Below are positions 1-11,570 of a stretch of DNA of 64,000 nucleotides, one piece after another (positions within the stretch are counted from its first letter, which is position 1; the number at the start of each line of letters is the position of its first letter). The notes under the pieces were generated by a model, which saw only the letters and a list, made by a program, of their open reading frames with translations, searched no databases and was not told where the DNA came from. The DNA is from Molossus alvarezi (Eukaryota; Chordata; Mammalia; Chiroptera; Molossidae), in contig CM073885.1 of the NCBI GenBank assembly GCA_037176705.1, positions 166,336,290-166,400,289 of the forward strand, in the 5' to 3' direction. The translations under genes were made by a program, and so were the position numbers.

Positions 1-264
1 TTCTGATAATTCTTCTTCTGACACTAAAAAAGTAATTCATGCTTATAGAATATAATTTCAAAGTATTTTTTCTAATTCAAGCTTTGTCTTATTGTTGGAT
101 ATTTAGAGTGTTTAACACACACACACACATCATCATGTTATGGTGAACATTCTCATATGTAAATATTTTTATGCATATTTATTTCCTTTACATATTTCTA
201 AAAAGAGAATGACTGAATGAATACTTTTTAAAAAGTGGATGTTTTTTCATACAGCTTTTTATTT

Positions 265-440
265 AAGTTTTCTTTTGTTTTTCAATTACAGTTGACATAC
301 AATATTATATTAGTTTCAGGTATACAACATGGTGATTAGACGTTTAGATACCTTAGAAATGGATCACCTCATTATTGCTTTTTAGAAATGTTGTACTCAT
401 TTAGACATCCACCAGCAGTGTTTGAGTTCATTTCACTGTA
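265..440 (-). repeat. L1 3' end fragment, antisense
   Basis: The block carries the reverse complement of a common mammalian L1 3' terminus, seen in 'caattacagttgacatacaa' followed by a 'tagtttcaggtatacaac' segment. It is followed at once by a sense-oriented L1 3' end, so two L1 tails face each other. Confidence 0.55.
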
Positions 441-469
441 ATATTGGCTATCATTTTTAAAATGGTTAA

Positions 470-1005
470 ATTGATACAATGAAATATTATTCAGCTATAA
501 AAAATAAGAAAAACCTGCCATTTGCAAAAACATGGATGGACCTTGAGGGCATTATGATAAGTGCAATAAGTTAGAAAGAGAAAGGCAAATACCATATAAT
601 TTCACTTATATGTAGAATCTAAAAAAAAAAAAAAAAATCCCCAAGCGCTTAGATACAGAGAACAGATTGGTAGTTGCCAGAGGCAGTTAGTAACAAAAAT
701 TACAAACCTCCAGTTATAAAATAAATAAGTCCTAGAGATATAATATACCATGGAGACTATAGTTAATAATACTGTATTGTATATTTGAAAGTTGCTAAGA
801 GAGTAGATCTTAAAAGTTCTCATCTGAAGGAAAAAAACGTAACTGCGTGGTGATGGGGTGATGGATGTTATCTAAACTTACATGGTGGTCATCTTGCAAT
901 GTATACATATACCAGATCATCATGTTTTACACAAAAATGAATGCAATGTTGTATGTCAGTTATAGCTCAGTTTTTAAAATAAGCAAAAATTAAAATAGAA
1001 AATTA
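470..1005 (+). repeat. L1 3' end (L1MA-like), sense
   Basis: Typical L1 3'-terminal landmarks occur in order: 'acatggatggaccttgaggg', 'gatggatgttatctaaac', and a tail of the 'tatgtcagttatagctcag' type. An A-tract interrupts it at about 620-637. It is an inactive 5'-truncated copy. Confidence 0.7.
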
Positions 1006-1134
1006 AAACATTTTAAATGTTTATTTTGATAAACAAAATTATCTCATTGTTAAATATCTGCATATTTCTGATTACACTTGTGGTTAAATATTTTTGCACC
1101 TTTTTTTAGTCACATTTCTTTCTTATTTATGTGT

Positions 1135-1280
1135 CTGTCCTTGGGTGAGTTACTGAACTCTCTGCAACTCAGTTTCTTCATCTCATCACTTTGTAAGGTC
1201 ATTGTGAAGACCAAATGAGTTAATATATCTGGGCATTTAGAATAGTAGGTGCTGTATCAATGTTAGCCGTTAGTACCGTT
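1135..1280 (+). repeat. MIR SINE
   Basis: Matches the MIR core in sense: 'ttgggtgagttactgaactc', 'cagtttcttcatctcatcac', then a tail resembling 'atagtaggtgctgtatcaat'. Old and diverged. Confidence 0.7.
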
Positions 1281-1454
1281 AGTCCTTGGTGAAAGTTTGG
1301 TTTATGGTTTTTGTCCATTTTTTCTATTGAGATCCCAGTGTTTGGAGTTCTGGGGGGCCTTACTCCTTTGCATAAAGTTGGGGGGAGACAAAATTTTTGC
1401 GATGAATCTAGTGGTTGTTATTACTGGGGATGCTGGGAGCAGAGCCATGGCATA

Positions 1455-1600
1455 CCCCTTGGTATCAATGTTATTATCCCCATTTTACAGACGATAAAAC
1501 AAAAGTTCAGAAAGTTTCAGTAGCTTGTCCAGGGTATAAGTGACTTCTCATCCTGTGCCCCTCCAGGCTGCTGGGGATTTGTGCTCACTCACCCTCTCTG
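1455..1600 (-). repeat. MIR SINE, antisense
   Basis: Antisense MIR core: 'ttattatccccattttacag' followed by a degraded 'agtagcttgtccagggtata' segment. Confidence 0.65.
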
Positions 1601-1659
1601 AGTTGTACTTTTTGGGACACATCTTGCTATTAAGTTAACCGCGTGCTGGTTGGTTGATG

Positions 1660-1885
1660 TAGACTCTCAGCCACATGGCCTGAGCTCAGACCCTGGCACT
1701 GTCACTTACAGCTCTGTGACTTTACAAGCACACTCACTTCACCTGTGAAATAAGGATCACAATAATACCCACCTCATGGATTGTTCTGAGGACTAAGGTA
1801 GTGTATCTACATGTGAACCACCTAAAATAGTGTCTTGTATGTGGCAGGTGTTCTGTGCCAGCTGCGGTGGTCATTATCACATGCT
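1660..1885 (+). repeat. MIR SINE
   Basis: Sense MIR with both halves visible: a degraded tRNA-related head ending near 'ctcagaccctggcactgtca', the core, and the 'acccacctcatggattgttc' segment, ending in a 'ggtcattatca' tail. Confidence 0.7.
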
Positions 1886-2439
1886 CAGGTCCTGTGTGGC
1901 TAAAAGGCCTACCTGACATTTCAGGGGGGTTGCCTTTTTGTTGACGGCACACCCCTCCCGGGGTGGGGAGGGCATTTCGTAGTGGACAGAGAACTTCTGC
2001 TTTTGCTCACCCTGTGCCTCAAGGAACCAAAAGGCTTTTTGTTAAATTGAAAATTATCCCAATTCTGATTTGACTTCATGCAAAAAAAATCCAGAGTCCC
2101 TCAGTGCGCCCCAGAGGACATGCTTTGGTGTTAAAATTTTGGAGTGAAGGCCACATCACCCTCTCCTGCTGCCATCTCTTGCTTGGAAGCTGCTTGCAAC
2201 AGAGCCATAGTTTGCTCCATAGCATGGCCCCTGTCCACCAATGTGTGCAGCTCTCTGGAGATTTCCATCCTTGGTGGTGTGGGCAGGACCTATATCCAGT
2301 GGTTTGGAAATAAAAAAAGAACAAGCGTTGTTCTGAAATGCAAAATCACTGGCAAAAGAGCATTGCATTCCCCTCCCGCCTGCACCATGGGGACTTCTTT
2401 GCAAAGGTTCTCAGGATCTGTGATGGAGGCAGAGGCCAT

Positions 2440-2570
2440 CCTTTATCTAATCGTTCATTCGTTTGTTCATTTGTTTATTCATTCGTTCGTTCGTTCATTC
2501 GTTCAGCAGTCATTTACTGAACCCTTCCTGTGAGCCAGGCACTGTGCTTCCTCCTGCCCTCCACTCAGGT
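2440..2570 (-). repeat. L2 3' end, antisense, with tetranucleotide repeat
   Basis: A TTCA/TTCG/TTTG tetranucleotide run (about 2452-2508) leads into 'tgagccaggcactgtgcttc', which is the reverse complement of the L2 3' terminus. The repeat is a natural expansion of the L2 GAATGAAT tail. Confidence 0.7.
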
Positions 2571-2694
2571 TGTGTTATGTCAGATTCCACTATTATATTT
2601 TAATTCCTGCTTCTCTTTCATCCAAACCAAGCTGAACAGCCTTTTTGAAGAGACCACAAATGGCTGTGCAAGGCTGATGAGAAAGATGATAGCA

Positions 2695-2915
2695 GCTGTT
2701 ATTTAAGGAGTATTTATGTGAGGCACTATATTAAGTGATTTACATGTAGTCTTTATTCAAAAGAATTTTATTTTTACAACCCACAATTTATAGATGAAGA
2801 AAATGAGATTTAGGGAGTTTTTAAAATGTGCCCAAGATCACACAATGAATAAGAGGTAGAACCAAAATGTAAGCGTGGGCCAATCCAGCTACAAAATCCA
2901 AGCCCTTTATTGCTC
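2695..2915 (-). repeat. MIR SINE, antisense
   Basis: Antisense MIR: 'gtgaggcactatattaagtg', then 'aatttatagatgaagaaaat', then 'gtgcccaagatcacacaatg'. Confidence 0.65.
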
Positions 2916-2989
2916 TAGCTGCTCCTCTCATTGGGTCACTCAGACTTTCGTGTCTTATGCAACAACAAAAGTAACAAAGTAGCACCAAA

Positions 2990-3180
2990 TGGCACTTTCC
3001 TAAGTACTACTGCACAAGCACTGTCCTTTACAACAGTACGCTTAAACATCACAAAAACGTTAGGGGTCCTCCCATCTCCTTCCCATTTTGCAGATAAAGA
3101 AACTCAGCCTTAAAGATGTCATATAACTTGTCCAAGGTCATCCAGCTAAGAAGTGTCAGATTTAGTATTTGTTACACTGC
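2990..3180 (-). repeat. MIR SINE, antisense
   Basis: Antisense MIR: 'cattttgcagataaagaaac' and 'ttgtccaaggtcatccagct' are the diagnostic core segments. Confidence 0.65.
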
Positions 3181-3401
3181 CCCCTAAAGAAAGGGTCCTT
3201 TAGTAAAAGCAGAAGGCCGTGTCTAGATGATGCCTGAGGAGCAGTTATACTTTCTGTGGATTAGAGATTGACGGTGACTGGAAGCCCAGTGTTGGGATGT
3301 GTCCTGTTTACTTTCATCTCGTCCTGTGGATCCACCCTCCCTCTCCTGGGTCAATGTCTGAAGGAGAAAGGCACATGCATCCTTATTAAGATAAAGATAA
3401 T

Positions 3402-3587
3402 CTTACCCTGGCCAAGTAGCTCAGCTGGTTGGAGCCTTGTCCCGATACACTAATGTTGTGGGTTCGATCAAGGTCAGGGCACATACAAGAAGCAACCAAT
3501 GAATGCGTAAGTAAGTGGAATTACAAATCAATGTTTTTTCCCCCTCCCTCCCTCCCTCTCTACAATCAATTAAAAATACTTTTTTAA
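3402..3587 (+). repeat. Older Ves-type SINE ('gtagctcagctggtt' head)
   Basis: A tRNA-derived head with A-box-like 'gtagctcagctggttggagc' and B-box-like 'gggttcgatcaagg' is followed by a unique body, a CCCT-rich tract and an A-rich tail. Flanking direct repeats 'aaagataat' lie at 3393-3401 and 3588-3596. Same subfamily as 43687-43837; the head differs from the more numerous 'tggctcagtggttgag' copies. Confidence 0.8.
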
Positions 3588-4344
3588 AAAGATAATGTGC
3601 TAATGGGGATGAAGTCCATTGTTAAAGGAATCATTTTCTGAATCCTCTAAGAGGCAGCATGTACCTTTTGGATTGAGCTTTCAAGGCTGTGCATTGGGGG
3701 ACACGTCAGGCAACTCAAAATAGCAAAAGCCGCTTTAATTGAAGAAGCCCCCCCCCCTTTCCTACATAGCCTAGTTCCTTGAAACTGGGAAATGGAAGGT
3801 AATATTGGTCACAAACTACTGGTAGCAAGCAAATGAAAATTCAGTGACCTTGCCCCTTCCTGGGGCTGGCCGGGGACGCATGCTCAGAGTGATGGCCCTG
3901 TTGCCCTCGGGCCTGCACAGGGTTATCAGTGGGAGAGAAGCCGGCCGGCAGCGGCCTGAGCGTGGTGCTGCACATGTCTGCACCTGAAGGGTGGCTTCAT
4001 TTTCCTGGCCCGTTGACATGCTGAAAACCACCATGAAAGTGCCTCTAAAAGCCTTGGACATCGATTTGGAGGAGAAAACGATTTTCTCATCAGGTGAGGT
4101 AGTCAGAGGATTAAAAGTCGACTGTAGTAAGATACTAGCTTTAAGAACAAATCAGTTCTGATGAGGGAGTTGATGAGACGCGGAGGAAACTTCTTGTGCC
4201 ATGTGTGTGGCCTCCAAATACAAACCTTGTGGTTACTTGTGTAAAAAAAGGGGAATTGGAGTAAGAAATCATTTGATGAATTCGATATCAACATTATGCA
4301 AGCTATGTCATTTTAAGCCTGACATATCATAGAATACAGATATT

Positions 4345-4890
4345 GACCAGCTTTTTCTGTGAGGGTCCGATAGTAAATATTTTCAGCTTTTTAGAAAATT
4401 TTTATCCTCACCCAAGGACATTTTTGCACTCATCTTTAGATAGAGCAGGAGGGAGGGAGGGAGGAAGAGAGAGAGAGAAATATTGATGTGAGAGAGACAC
4501 ATTGACTGGTTGCCACCCACATGACCCCAACTGGGGCCGGGGACAAACTGCAACCATGGTACATGCCCTTAGCAGGAACCGAACCCAGGCCTCTCTGGTC
4601 TGCGGGCTGACACTCTAACCGCTGAGCCAGACTGGCCAGGGCAGTATTTTCAGCCTTGAGGCCATGCATCCTCTTTCATATCCTCGGCTCCGCTGCAGAG
4701 CAAAAACAGCCATAGTCACAACCTGTAAAGAACCGAGAGTGGCTGTGCTCCAATAAAGCTTAATTCATGAACACCGAGATCGGAATTGTACGTAATGTTC
4801 ACGGCATGACATATCTTCTTCTGTTGATTGTTTTCAACTACGGAAGACTGTGACCACCATTCTGAGTTCACGAGACATACAACAAGAAGC
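4345..4890 (-). mobile_element. MER20-like hAT-Charlie element, interrupted by a Ves SINE
   Basis: Antisense MER20-like sequence ('gagggtccgatagtaaatat' on the left; 'ggctgtgctccaataaagct' on the right) is split by a Ves SINE at 4394-4642. The right part continues into a longer hAT-like internal segment ('tcatgaacaccgagatcgga'). It is a non-autonomous DNA transposon relic with no transposase. The family name is from memory of the consensus. Confidence 0.6.
4394..4642 (-). repeat. Ves SINE inserted in MER20
   Basis: Reads on the minus strand from the tRNA-like head (ending 'ggccagggc' on +) to a tail containing the reverse of the CCTC-hairpin terminus ('tcctcacccaagga'). Target duplication 'tattttcagc' flanks it, which dates it after the MER20. 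Confidence 0.85.
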
Positions 4891-5894
4891 AGCAGGCTGA
4901 CCTGGGCCTGAGAGCTGTCGCTGGCCGGGCCCCGAGACGACCTGTGTGTGTAGAAGGATCCAGAAGGTATTTGTGTGATGCTTTCTACACAAGCCTGGTG
5001 TAAAATCTGAGTCTGCACGAGAGATGCCCCGTGTAGAGAGCTATTTTGTTTGAGTTTTCGGAAATTATACTTGCCAACTCAAACATTAACCTTCATTCCT
5101 AATTCAGATGTTATATTTAAATTTCTACCCAGACTTGGGAATTGACTGACAATGATTATTATGAAATACGCAGGGCCCTTGACCTCTTTCTTTTGGCCGT
5201 TTTGATAGGTGGTTGTCTTGATGTTAATTAGGATCTGGGAACATTATGCTTCAGTTGTTTGTGGGAGGTATTATCATTAGAGAAATGGTCTAGCCCAGTG
5301 TGTGTGGGGGTGGGGGTAGGGGTGTGGGGAGCAGAGACCAGGAAACCTGGGAGGGTGAAATCACAGGAACCGGGAACAAAGAAAACCCAGCCGATAATTG
5401 TGGTGCATTTCTCCCTCTGTCTGAACACAAATCCTGAAATGTGTACGTTTTCACATTTGAGTTATTATACTCAGCTACTGACAGCATACTTGGTGATATG
5501 TCAACATGTTCATTCTGAATGAGTGTTAATTGGGTATTTTAGTGCTGAAATTATTTGTTACCTAAAACACTGACACAGCCTGAAGTTCTCTGGTTTTTAT
5601 AATTATATAGCTCATTCAGAATTTCTTTCTCTAGATTTGATTGCTTTATAGAGAATGTATTTGAGGCACACACTTTAGATCAATTAATGATTCAGAACTA
5701 TAATTATTAGACTCCACAGTGACTTGATAGTAAGAGTCTTTCTGAATCAGCCTGTTCTGGGCTGGTTGGGATCATGAACCTCAACTTAAGAAAAAATACT
5801 TCTCCTTGGTCTAATGTACCTCAGTCATGACTGTAGCAGGTGCTGCATGGTATATTTGAAAGGTAAGAGAAGAAATCTTAAGAGTTCTTATCAT

Positions 5895-6121
5895 GCCCTG
5901 GCCGGTTTGGCTCAGCGGGTAGAGCATCGGCCTGTGGTCCAGAGAGACCCGGGTTCAGTTCCCGCTAAGGGCATGTATCTCGGTTGCAGTTTGTCCCTGG
6001 CCCTGGTTGGTCATGCGGGTGGCAGCCACTCGATGTGTCCTTTTCGCATTGATGTTTCTCTCTCTCTTCCTCCCACTCTAATGGAAAAAGTGAAAACATG
6101 TCCTCGGGTGAGGATAAAAAA
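5895..6121 (+). repeat. Ves SINE, CCTC-hairpin-tail subfamily
   Basis: Starts 'gccctggccggtttggctca'; the B-box-like 'gggttcagttcccgc' follows; it ends 'tcctcgggtgaggataaaaa'. Target duplications 'aagagttcttatca' and 'aagagttctcatca' flank it within L1. Confidence 0.9.
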
Positions 6122-6226
6122 AAGAGTTCTCATCACAAGGAAAAAAAATTTTTTTTCCTTTTTTTTTTCTATATATGTGAGATGATAGATGTTAACTAAA
6201 CGTATTGTGGTGATCATTTCACAGTA

Positions 6227-6714
6227 CAGTCATCCCTCGGGACCTGCAGGGCATTGGCTCCAGACCCCTGTGGATACCAAAATTCGAGGATGCTCAAGTC
6301 CCTTATGTAAAGTGGTGTAGTATTTGCATGTAACTTACACTCATCTCCCTTGCCCTTATATTATCTCTAGATTCCTTATACTAACTAATACAATGTAGGT
6401 GCTGTTTAAATAGTTGTTACACTGTATTGTTTAGGGAATAAGAGAGAAAGATATGTCTGTACATGTTTAATACAGATGAATGGAAACTAGGACTAACTAC
6501 ATGTCAGCAGCAACATAACTTTTTTTCAAGTATTTTTACTATATTTATTGGGGTAACATGGGTTTATAAGATTATATATGTTTCAGGTGTACATTATTAC
6601 ACCACATCATCTTTATATTGCATTATGTGCTCATCACCCAGTTTTCAGAGTATTTTTGATTTACGGTTGGTTGAATCCATGGATGCAGAACCCATGGATA
6701 CAGAGGGCTGAGTG
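6227..6714. mobile_element. Tigger-family MITE (MER2-like) with TA duplication
   Basis: Left terminus 'cagtcatccctcgg' and right terminus 'cagagggctgagtg' are imperfect inverted repeats, each bordered by TA, as expected for a Tc1/mariner (Tigger) element. Subterminal 'ggttggttgaatccatggat' is characteristic of MER2-like elements. A small antisense L1 tail is inserted at about 6540-6641. No transposase remains. Confidence 0.75.
6540..6641 (-). repeat. Short L1 3' end inserted in the MER2-like element
   Basis: Antisense L1 tail ('ggggtaacatgggtttataa', 'tttcaggtgtacattattac') bounded by similar sequences 'ttttcaagtattttt' and 'ttttcagagtattttt', which look like a target duplication. Same tail type as the sense copy near 44585-44670. 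Confidence 0.6.
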
Positions 6715-6829
6715 TATATGTAAGTCAAATTGTTCTGTGCACTTTAAACTTATACAGTGCTGCATGTCAGTTATACCTCAAGAAAACTGAGGAAAAGCTA
6801 CCTCCCCTTCTTCTGGAACCATACAACAA

Positions 6830-7330
6830 ATGGGTTCTGGCTGCCTGTCACTACTTGAACCAATTAAGCGGAGACAAGGTAGAATTGTATATGAGTGTTT
6901 ATTCCAATAACACCGGCAGTCTGGAAGAGCAGCAGGTCATCCTGTAAAATCTGCTCTGCCCCAGCTTGCTGGCTGGCTATTTATAAAGGGTAGAAAGACA
7001 AAGACTATGTGAGGAAAGGACGGGTAGGCAAAAAGAAAAAAAAAAAAAGCATATAATAGTTACAATAACAGAGAAGGAACGCGGGCTGGAGGATTGCAAC
7101 GGTTTTGGGCAAAAAGAAAGAATGTGGGCTGGGGATTGCAAAAGGTGGTCACCAGTGTGTCGCCTCCAGGGTCCCGGTGCTCTGATAACCAGGTCATTAA
7201 TCTTTCCATGATGTCATGCAGTCCCCTCATTGTCAGCTCCGGAGAACGGACTGCATTCCCAAGGCCAGCTCCAGAGGCACACACCTTCCAGCCAGGTCAG
7301 CATGGGCTTTTCTTTAATCAGAAAAAGTAA
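6830..7330 (-). mobile_element. Probable solo LTR (ERV1-like), minus strand
   Basis: Read on the minus strand, this block has the order of an LTR: a promoter-like 'tttataaatagccagc', then a polyadenylation signal AATAAA about 80 bp later, then a short U5-like segment. Upstream in U3 are short tandem duplications of the 'gggctggggattgcaa' and 'gggcaaaaagaaaga' type, which resemble enhancer repeats. No adjoining gag, pol or env was seen. Exact ends and family are uncertain. Confidence 0.5.
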
Positions 7331-7639
7331 TCAAACAATGATTAACATTTCTTATATGGCTAATGCCCCATTATGACGAGTTTTCAATTACTCTCTCCTG
7401 CCCCTTTCTCTTCCCTTTTCCTCCCAACTTTCTAGAACAAATGTGTTGCGTGTCTGCTCATCCAGAGCAGTGCTAGGAGCTGGGGCACAGTCCAGAACAG
7501 TCCAGTGAGCCATCCTTGCTTTCCTGGAGCTGCCTTTCTCTCATAATGTATTCGTTAGCTTAATAGAGAGAATTTCTAGCTGTGTCACTTCTTCTTTTCA
7601 AGTTTGGAGGCTTAGATTTCTCTACCACAAACCGTGTGT

Positions 7640-7905
7640 GTTTAAAATTTTTTTTTTATTGTGGTAAAGTATACATAACAAAATCGATCATTTTAATCAT
7701 TTTTAAGTGTATAGTTCTGTGGCATGAGTAGAGTTGTTAAACATAAATTCCCCATCCCTCTTGTCTCCAGCCCCCGGCGACCGCCGTTCTACTTTCTGGG
7801 TCTAGATGAGACCATTCTAGGTACCTCATGTAAGTGAAATCCTACAGTATTTGTTTTTTGCAGTTGGCTTATTACACGCAGCATTATGTCTTCAAAGTTA
7901 TAAGA
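7640..7905 (-). repeat. L1 fragment, antisense
   Basis: Antisense L1 3'-region landmarks: 'ttattgtggtaaagtataca', 'ctaggtacctcatgtaagtg', 'ttggcttattacacgcagca'. Confidence 0.7.
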
Positions 7906-8965
7906 AACTGTGATTTTTTAAATGTTTACATTTTTATATGACATTTTTTTAGTTTTAATTCTGTTCGGTTAAAGCTTTTCATTTTAAGAACAACAGTATT
8001 CCTTTGAAAACAATATATATAGTTTTAAATGTTGACTGAATTACCATGCAATATTATTCATTTTGTTTTTGCCCCAAATAAGAAATTTGATTGGTTGAAA
8101 ACTCTTGAGTGTTAGTCTAACTCTGAGAACCAAAATGCACTCTTTGCATGAGGGGAAGGGACTATTCTGAGGATGGTCCTGGTTTAATTACTTTATAAAA
8201 TAAATGAGAAATTATTAATTGGGAAAATCATTTTTGCAGGTTATTTTTAAGAAAAATGTAGCAGGCTATCCTTAGTTTTTCAGATCACCCCAGAAAATAT
8301 GAAGAGGAAAACAATAAATAATACCCCAACTGGGGGAATCCTACTTTATAGAAAATGTGTAGAATTTTCTCCATGCAATCCTCACGCAATCCAAATTACA
8401 TTCATTAGCACTTTTCTCCCTATGTGAGGAAAACTGTAGTGCCCCCCCCTAGGATGAGCTGCTTTGCTTGTAAGCACCCCCAGAAGTCGGTCTGCAGAAT
8501 GAGAGCAGCGGGTTTTCTGAAAGTAGAAAGAAGTGAAGTCAACAGAACAGGGCTGTTAAGTCCTCACTGCTGAGACTGAGTCTTCAGACGCACTGCCAGC
8601 TGGGAAAATTATACTCCTGGCTGCTGTCCTTTGGTTCTGTTGTCAGGAGTAAACAGGTAGGAGCTCCCACCGCTCCCCTCTAATAGAAGGTTCATTTTCC
8701 TATGACTTAACTGCCTGCAGAGTTGGACTGTGGAGCTGGAAGTGCATTAGTGAGCGTGCATGAGTGTGTGGTCCACAAGGCAGACACAGGTCCTGAGAAC
8801 CACTGTTCCCTAGCAGTGTGCATTCAGGACGTGGCTTACCCACAGCTCCCGAATCCTGCTGCCCACGGGCAAGGAGGGTCCCCCCATTCCAGGCCTCTCT
8901 CTGGACACAATGTGGAGACATTCTTGGACTTAGTTGTTTGTGGAAATTACAAAATGATCATTTGA

Positions 8966-9187
8966 GCCTGGCCGGTGTGGCTCAGTGGTTGAGCACTGAC
9001 CCATGCACCATGAGGTCGCCAGTTCGATTCCCGGTCAGGGCACATGCCCAGGTTGTGGGCCTGAGCCCCAGTGGGGGGCGTGCAGGAGGCGGCCAATAAA
9101 TGTTTTCTGTCACAGATGTTTCTATCTCTCTCCCCTTCTCCCTTCCTCTCTCTCTAAAATCAATAAAGAAAAAAAAAATTTTTTTTT
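8966..9187 (+). repeat. Ves SINE, AATAAAG-tail subfamily
   Basis: Head 'cctggccggtgtggctcagt', B-box-like 'agttcgattcccggt', body 'agtggggggcgtgcaggagg', tail 'ctctaaaatcaataaag'. Duplications 'aatgatcatttga' at 8953-8965 and 9188-9200 are identical, so the insertion is relatively young. Confidence 0.92.
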
Positions 9188-9984
9188 AATGATCATTTGA
9201 AAAGGATTGAACTTGCATTTTTGGAGTGAGACTTACATGTATTTTTACCACATTGTTATCTTCAAAAAAATTTTGTACAATTATAAATGATGGGCCGTGG
9301 GGCTCTGATATTGTGTTTTTAAATTACTGAAAAAGACTATAAGTCTTAGGTATAGCAAAAAATAAAAATAAAATAATATAAATAAAAGTGCCCTGCCTCA
9401 GTTTGGATGTCTTATCTTCTAGCATTATTAAGATTCGGCCAGATTTTCCAAGAGGGTTGTCTCTTCTGATAGGCTTGGCAAGTGCACATCACCCTCAGGA
9501 ACAGTTTTCCTCTCTGCTTACAGTTATACCTTTCTCATATTTGGATGCCCCATTGGTAGGAAATATGGATGTTGGATTATTTGCTTAACAATGCACTGAG
9601 TCCACAGAAGTTGTCTTTTTACCTGCTTAACCCCCGGTATCACCCAAAGTTTGATATGATGGACATATACTTTACTCACTTACCCCCAAATATTTATTGA
9701 TCAACTACTGTGCACCAAGGTGGGTTCCTGGTAATCAGCAAGGAACAGAAGATCCAGATGTTAACACAATGAAGTTCCTGTCATTGTGGTAGACCCACCT
9801 CTGCAGGGTCTGAGGGCAAGAGGGTCAACAGAAACCAGAGTGCCTACCCTTATAGTGACTGAGAAGGCTAATTTGAATGTAGAATTCTCCTCGAAGCTGC
9901 AACGTGGAGACATGGCCACGGAGAGAGAGCTGACACGCAGCTCCCTGTTCCATTAGGCTCTGTGAAGGTCTCTGAGGGTTTTTT

Positions 9985-10211
9985 TTAATCCTCACCGGAG
10001 GACATTTTTCCATTCTTTGTTCAGATAGAGCGGGAGGGAGAGAGAGAGAAACATCGACCTGAAAGGGACACATTGAGTGGCTGCCACCCACACGACCCAA
10101 CCAGGGCCGGGGACAAACTGCAACCGAGGTACATGCTCTTAGCGGGAACCGAACCCGGGTCTCTCCAGACCACAGGCCGACGCTCTAACCGCTGAGCCAA
10201 ACCGGCCAGGG
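9985..10211 (-). repeat. Ves SINE, CCTC-hairpin-tail subfamily
   Basis: Minus-strand copy ending 'aaaccggccagggc' on +; the tail appears on + as 'tcctcaccggagga'. Duplications 'ctctgagggtttttt' and 'ctctgagggattttt'. Confidence 0.9.
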
Positions 10212-10764
10212 CTCTGAGGGATTTTTGTATGTGAGTAGACAGACTATCCTCTACCTTCAAGCTCCTGTTCATTACTTCCCCCTTAGCAACATCTGCCCTT
10301 GGCCACATCTGGGTCTGGAAATGTGCACACTGGTGGGTAAGTATATCCCAAGAAGGATGAACCTGAGAAGAGACCAAAGCAGGCCTAAGAAACAGGCTCA
10401 GAGCCATTTGGCCGGGGGATTTCAGGATGTCTGGTACCCAGAGCATCTAGAGCTGCCCTGAAGCATATGCAGCCCTCATCATGTGTGGCTATTTAAATGT
10501 CAATGAATTCAAACTAAATAAAATTTTAAAAATCAGTTTTGTATTGCACTAGCTATATTTCAAACCACATGTTAGCTACAGGGGATAGTATGGGAGAGCT
10601 TGGATAGAGAACATTTTTGTTATTGCAAAACGTTCTGTTGAAAGTGCTGGTTTAGAAGGAGCACCATGGGCTGCAGGAGGACGCCAGGGCCAGGGCAGGA
10701 CCTTCTAGGGCTCCCAGCCTTGGGCACAGGTGCCTCTTTCCCAGGCATCAAGGTCATGTTGCTT

Positions 10765-11570
10765 TATAGAGCTTACTTTCTAACAGGGGGAGAAGGAGAG
10801 TAGGACAGATGATTCAAGTGTAAATAATGATTAAACAAATGTGTGCATAGTATGAAAGAATCTCCAAAGAAAATAACCTGGGTGGTGCAATAAAAGAACT
10901 GTAGCAAGAGACGTTCCAAGAAGCATTCCAAGCGGGGGGGGGGGGGGGGGGGCAGAAGTAGAGATTCCAAAGCAAAAAGTGCATGTACAGAAACAAACAG
11001 CACAGGAGGTGTTCACCGCAGGAAGGTAGCGAAGGAAAAGGGGTACAAGATGTGTGTGGAGATGTTGCAAAAGCCAAATTATATAGGTGAGGAGTTTGGG
11101 GGTTTGTTTGAAGTAAAATGGGAAGAAATTGAAGTCTTTTAAACAGAGGAGGGGTGTGATCTCATGTATGTTGGAGGCAGATTAATCCGGCCGCTGGGTG
11201 TAGAAGGGTGGGGGTCAGGCAGAAGCAAAAAGACCCATCAGAAAGCTGTTCCCAGGGTCTCCCCACAAGGTTAGTGATTTGATGAGTGTTGTGGTGGTGA
11301 AGTGGGAGAGGCAGGCAATGATATTGTCATAGAGGTAAACAACAGAGCAGCTTCATGTTCAGCCAACAAATATTTATTAAGTGCCTGCTGTGTGCCCGAT
11401 GCTGTGCCAGGTGCTGGGAATTCAGCTGGGAACAAAGGTGAGGCGAATCCTTGTCTTCATGGCGTTTACATAGTAGTGGCAGAGTCGAGTCATCAATAAA
11501 TCCACGAATACCTGCATGGTGTGCCGGACAGCGAGAAGAGGGAGACCTATAAAGCTCTCCTCCAAATATC
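10765..11570 (-). repeat. L2 fragments, antisense (two adjacent pieces)
   Basis: Two antisense L2 pieces: about 10765-11330 (for example 'agaggaggggtgtgatctca' and 'gcattccaagc'), and 11345-11570 with the L2 3' terminus 'ccaacaaatatttattaagt' and 'gtgctgggaattcagctggg'. A pure G run sits inside the first. Confidence 0.65.
10934..10952 (+). repeat. Poly-G run (19 G)
   Basis: An uninterrupted run of 19 G on the + strand, which is the sense strand of the host gene, inside an L2 copy. The length may be affected by sequencing error. Confidence 0.9.

Larger units (their letters stand above)
5840..6795 (+). repeat. L1 3' end (L1MA-like), split by two insertions
   Basis: L1 3' terminal sequence runs 5840-5894, 6122-6226 and 6717-6795 ('gatgttaactaaacgtattg', then 'gctgcatgtcagttatacct'). 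It is split by a Ves SINE (5895-6121) and a Tigger/MER2-like element (6227-6714). It is the host of a four-layer nest. Confidence 0.7.

Noticed and set aside
2452..2508. Tetranucleotide run considered as a CRISPR-like or telomere-like array
   Set aside because: Units are 4 bp, imperfect and continuous with an L2 terminus; this is a simple-sequence expansion.
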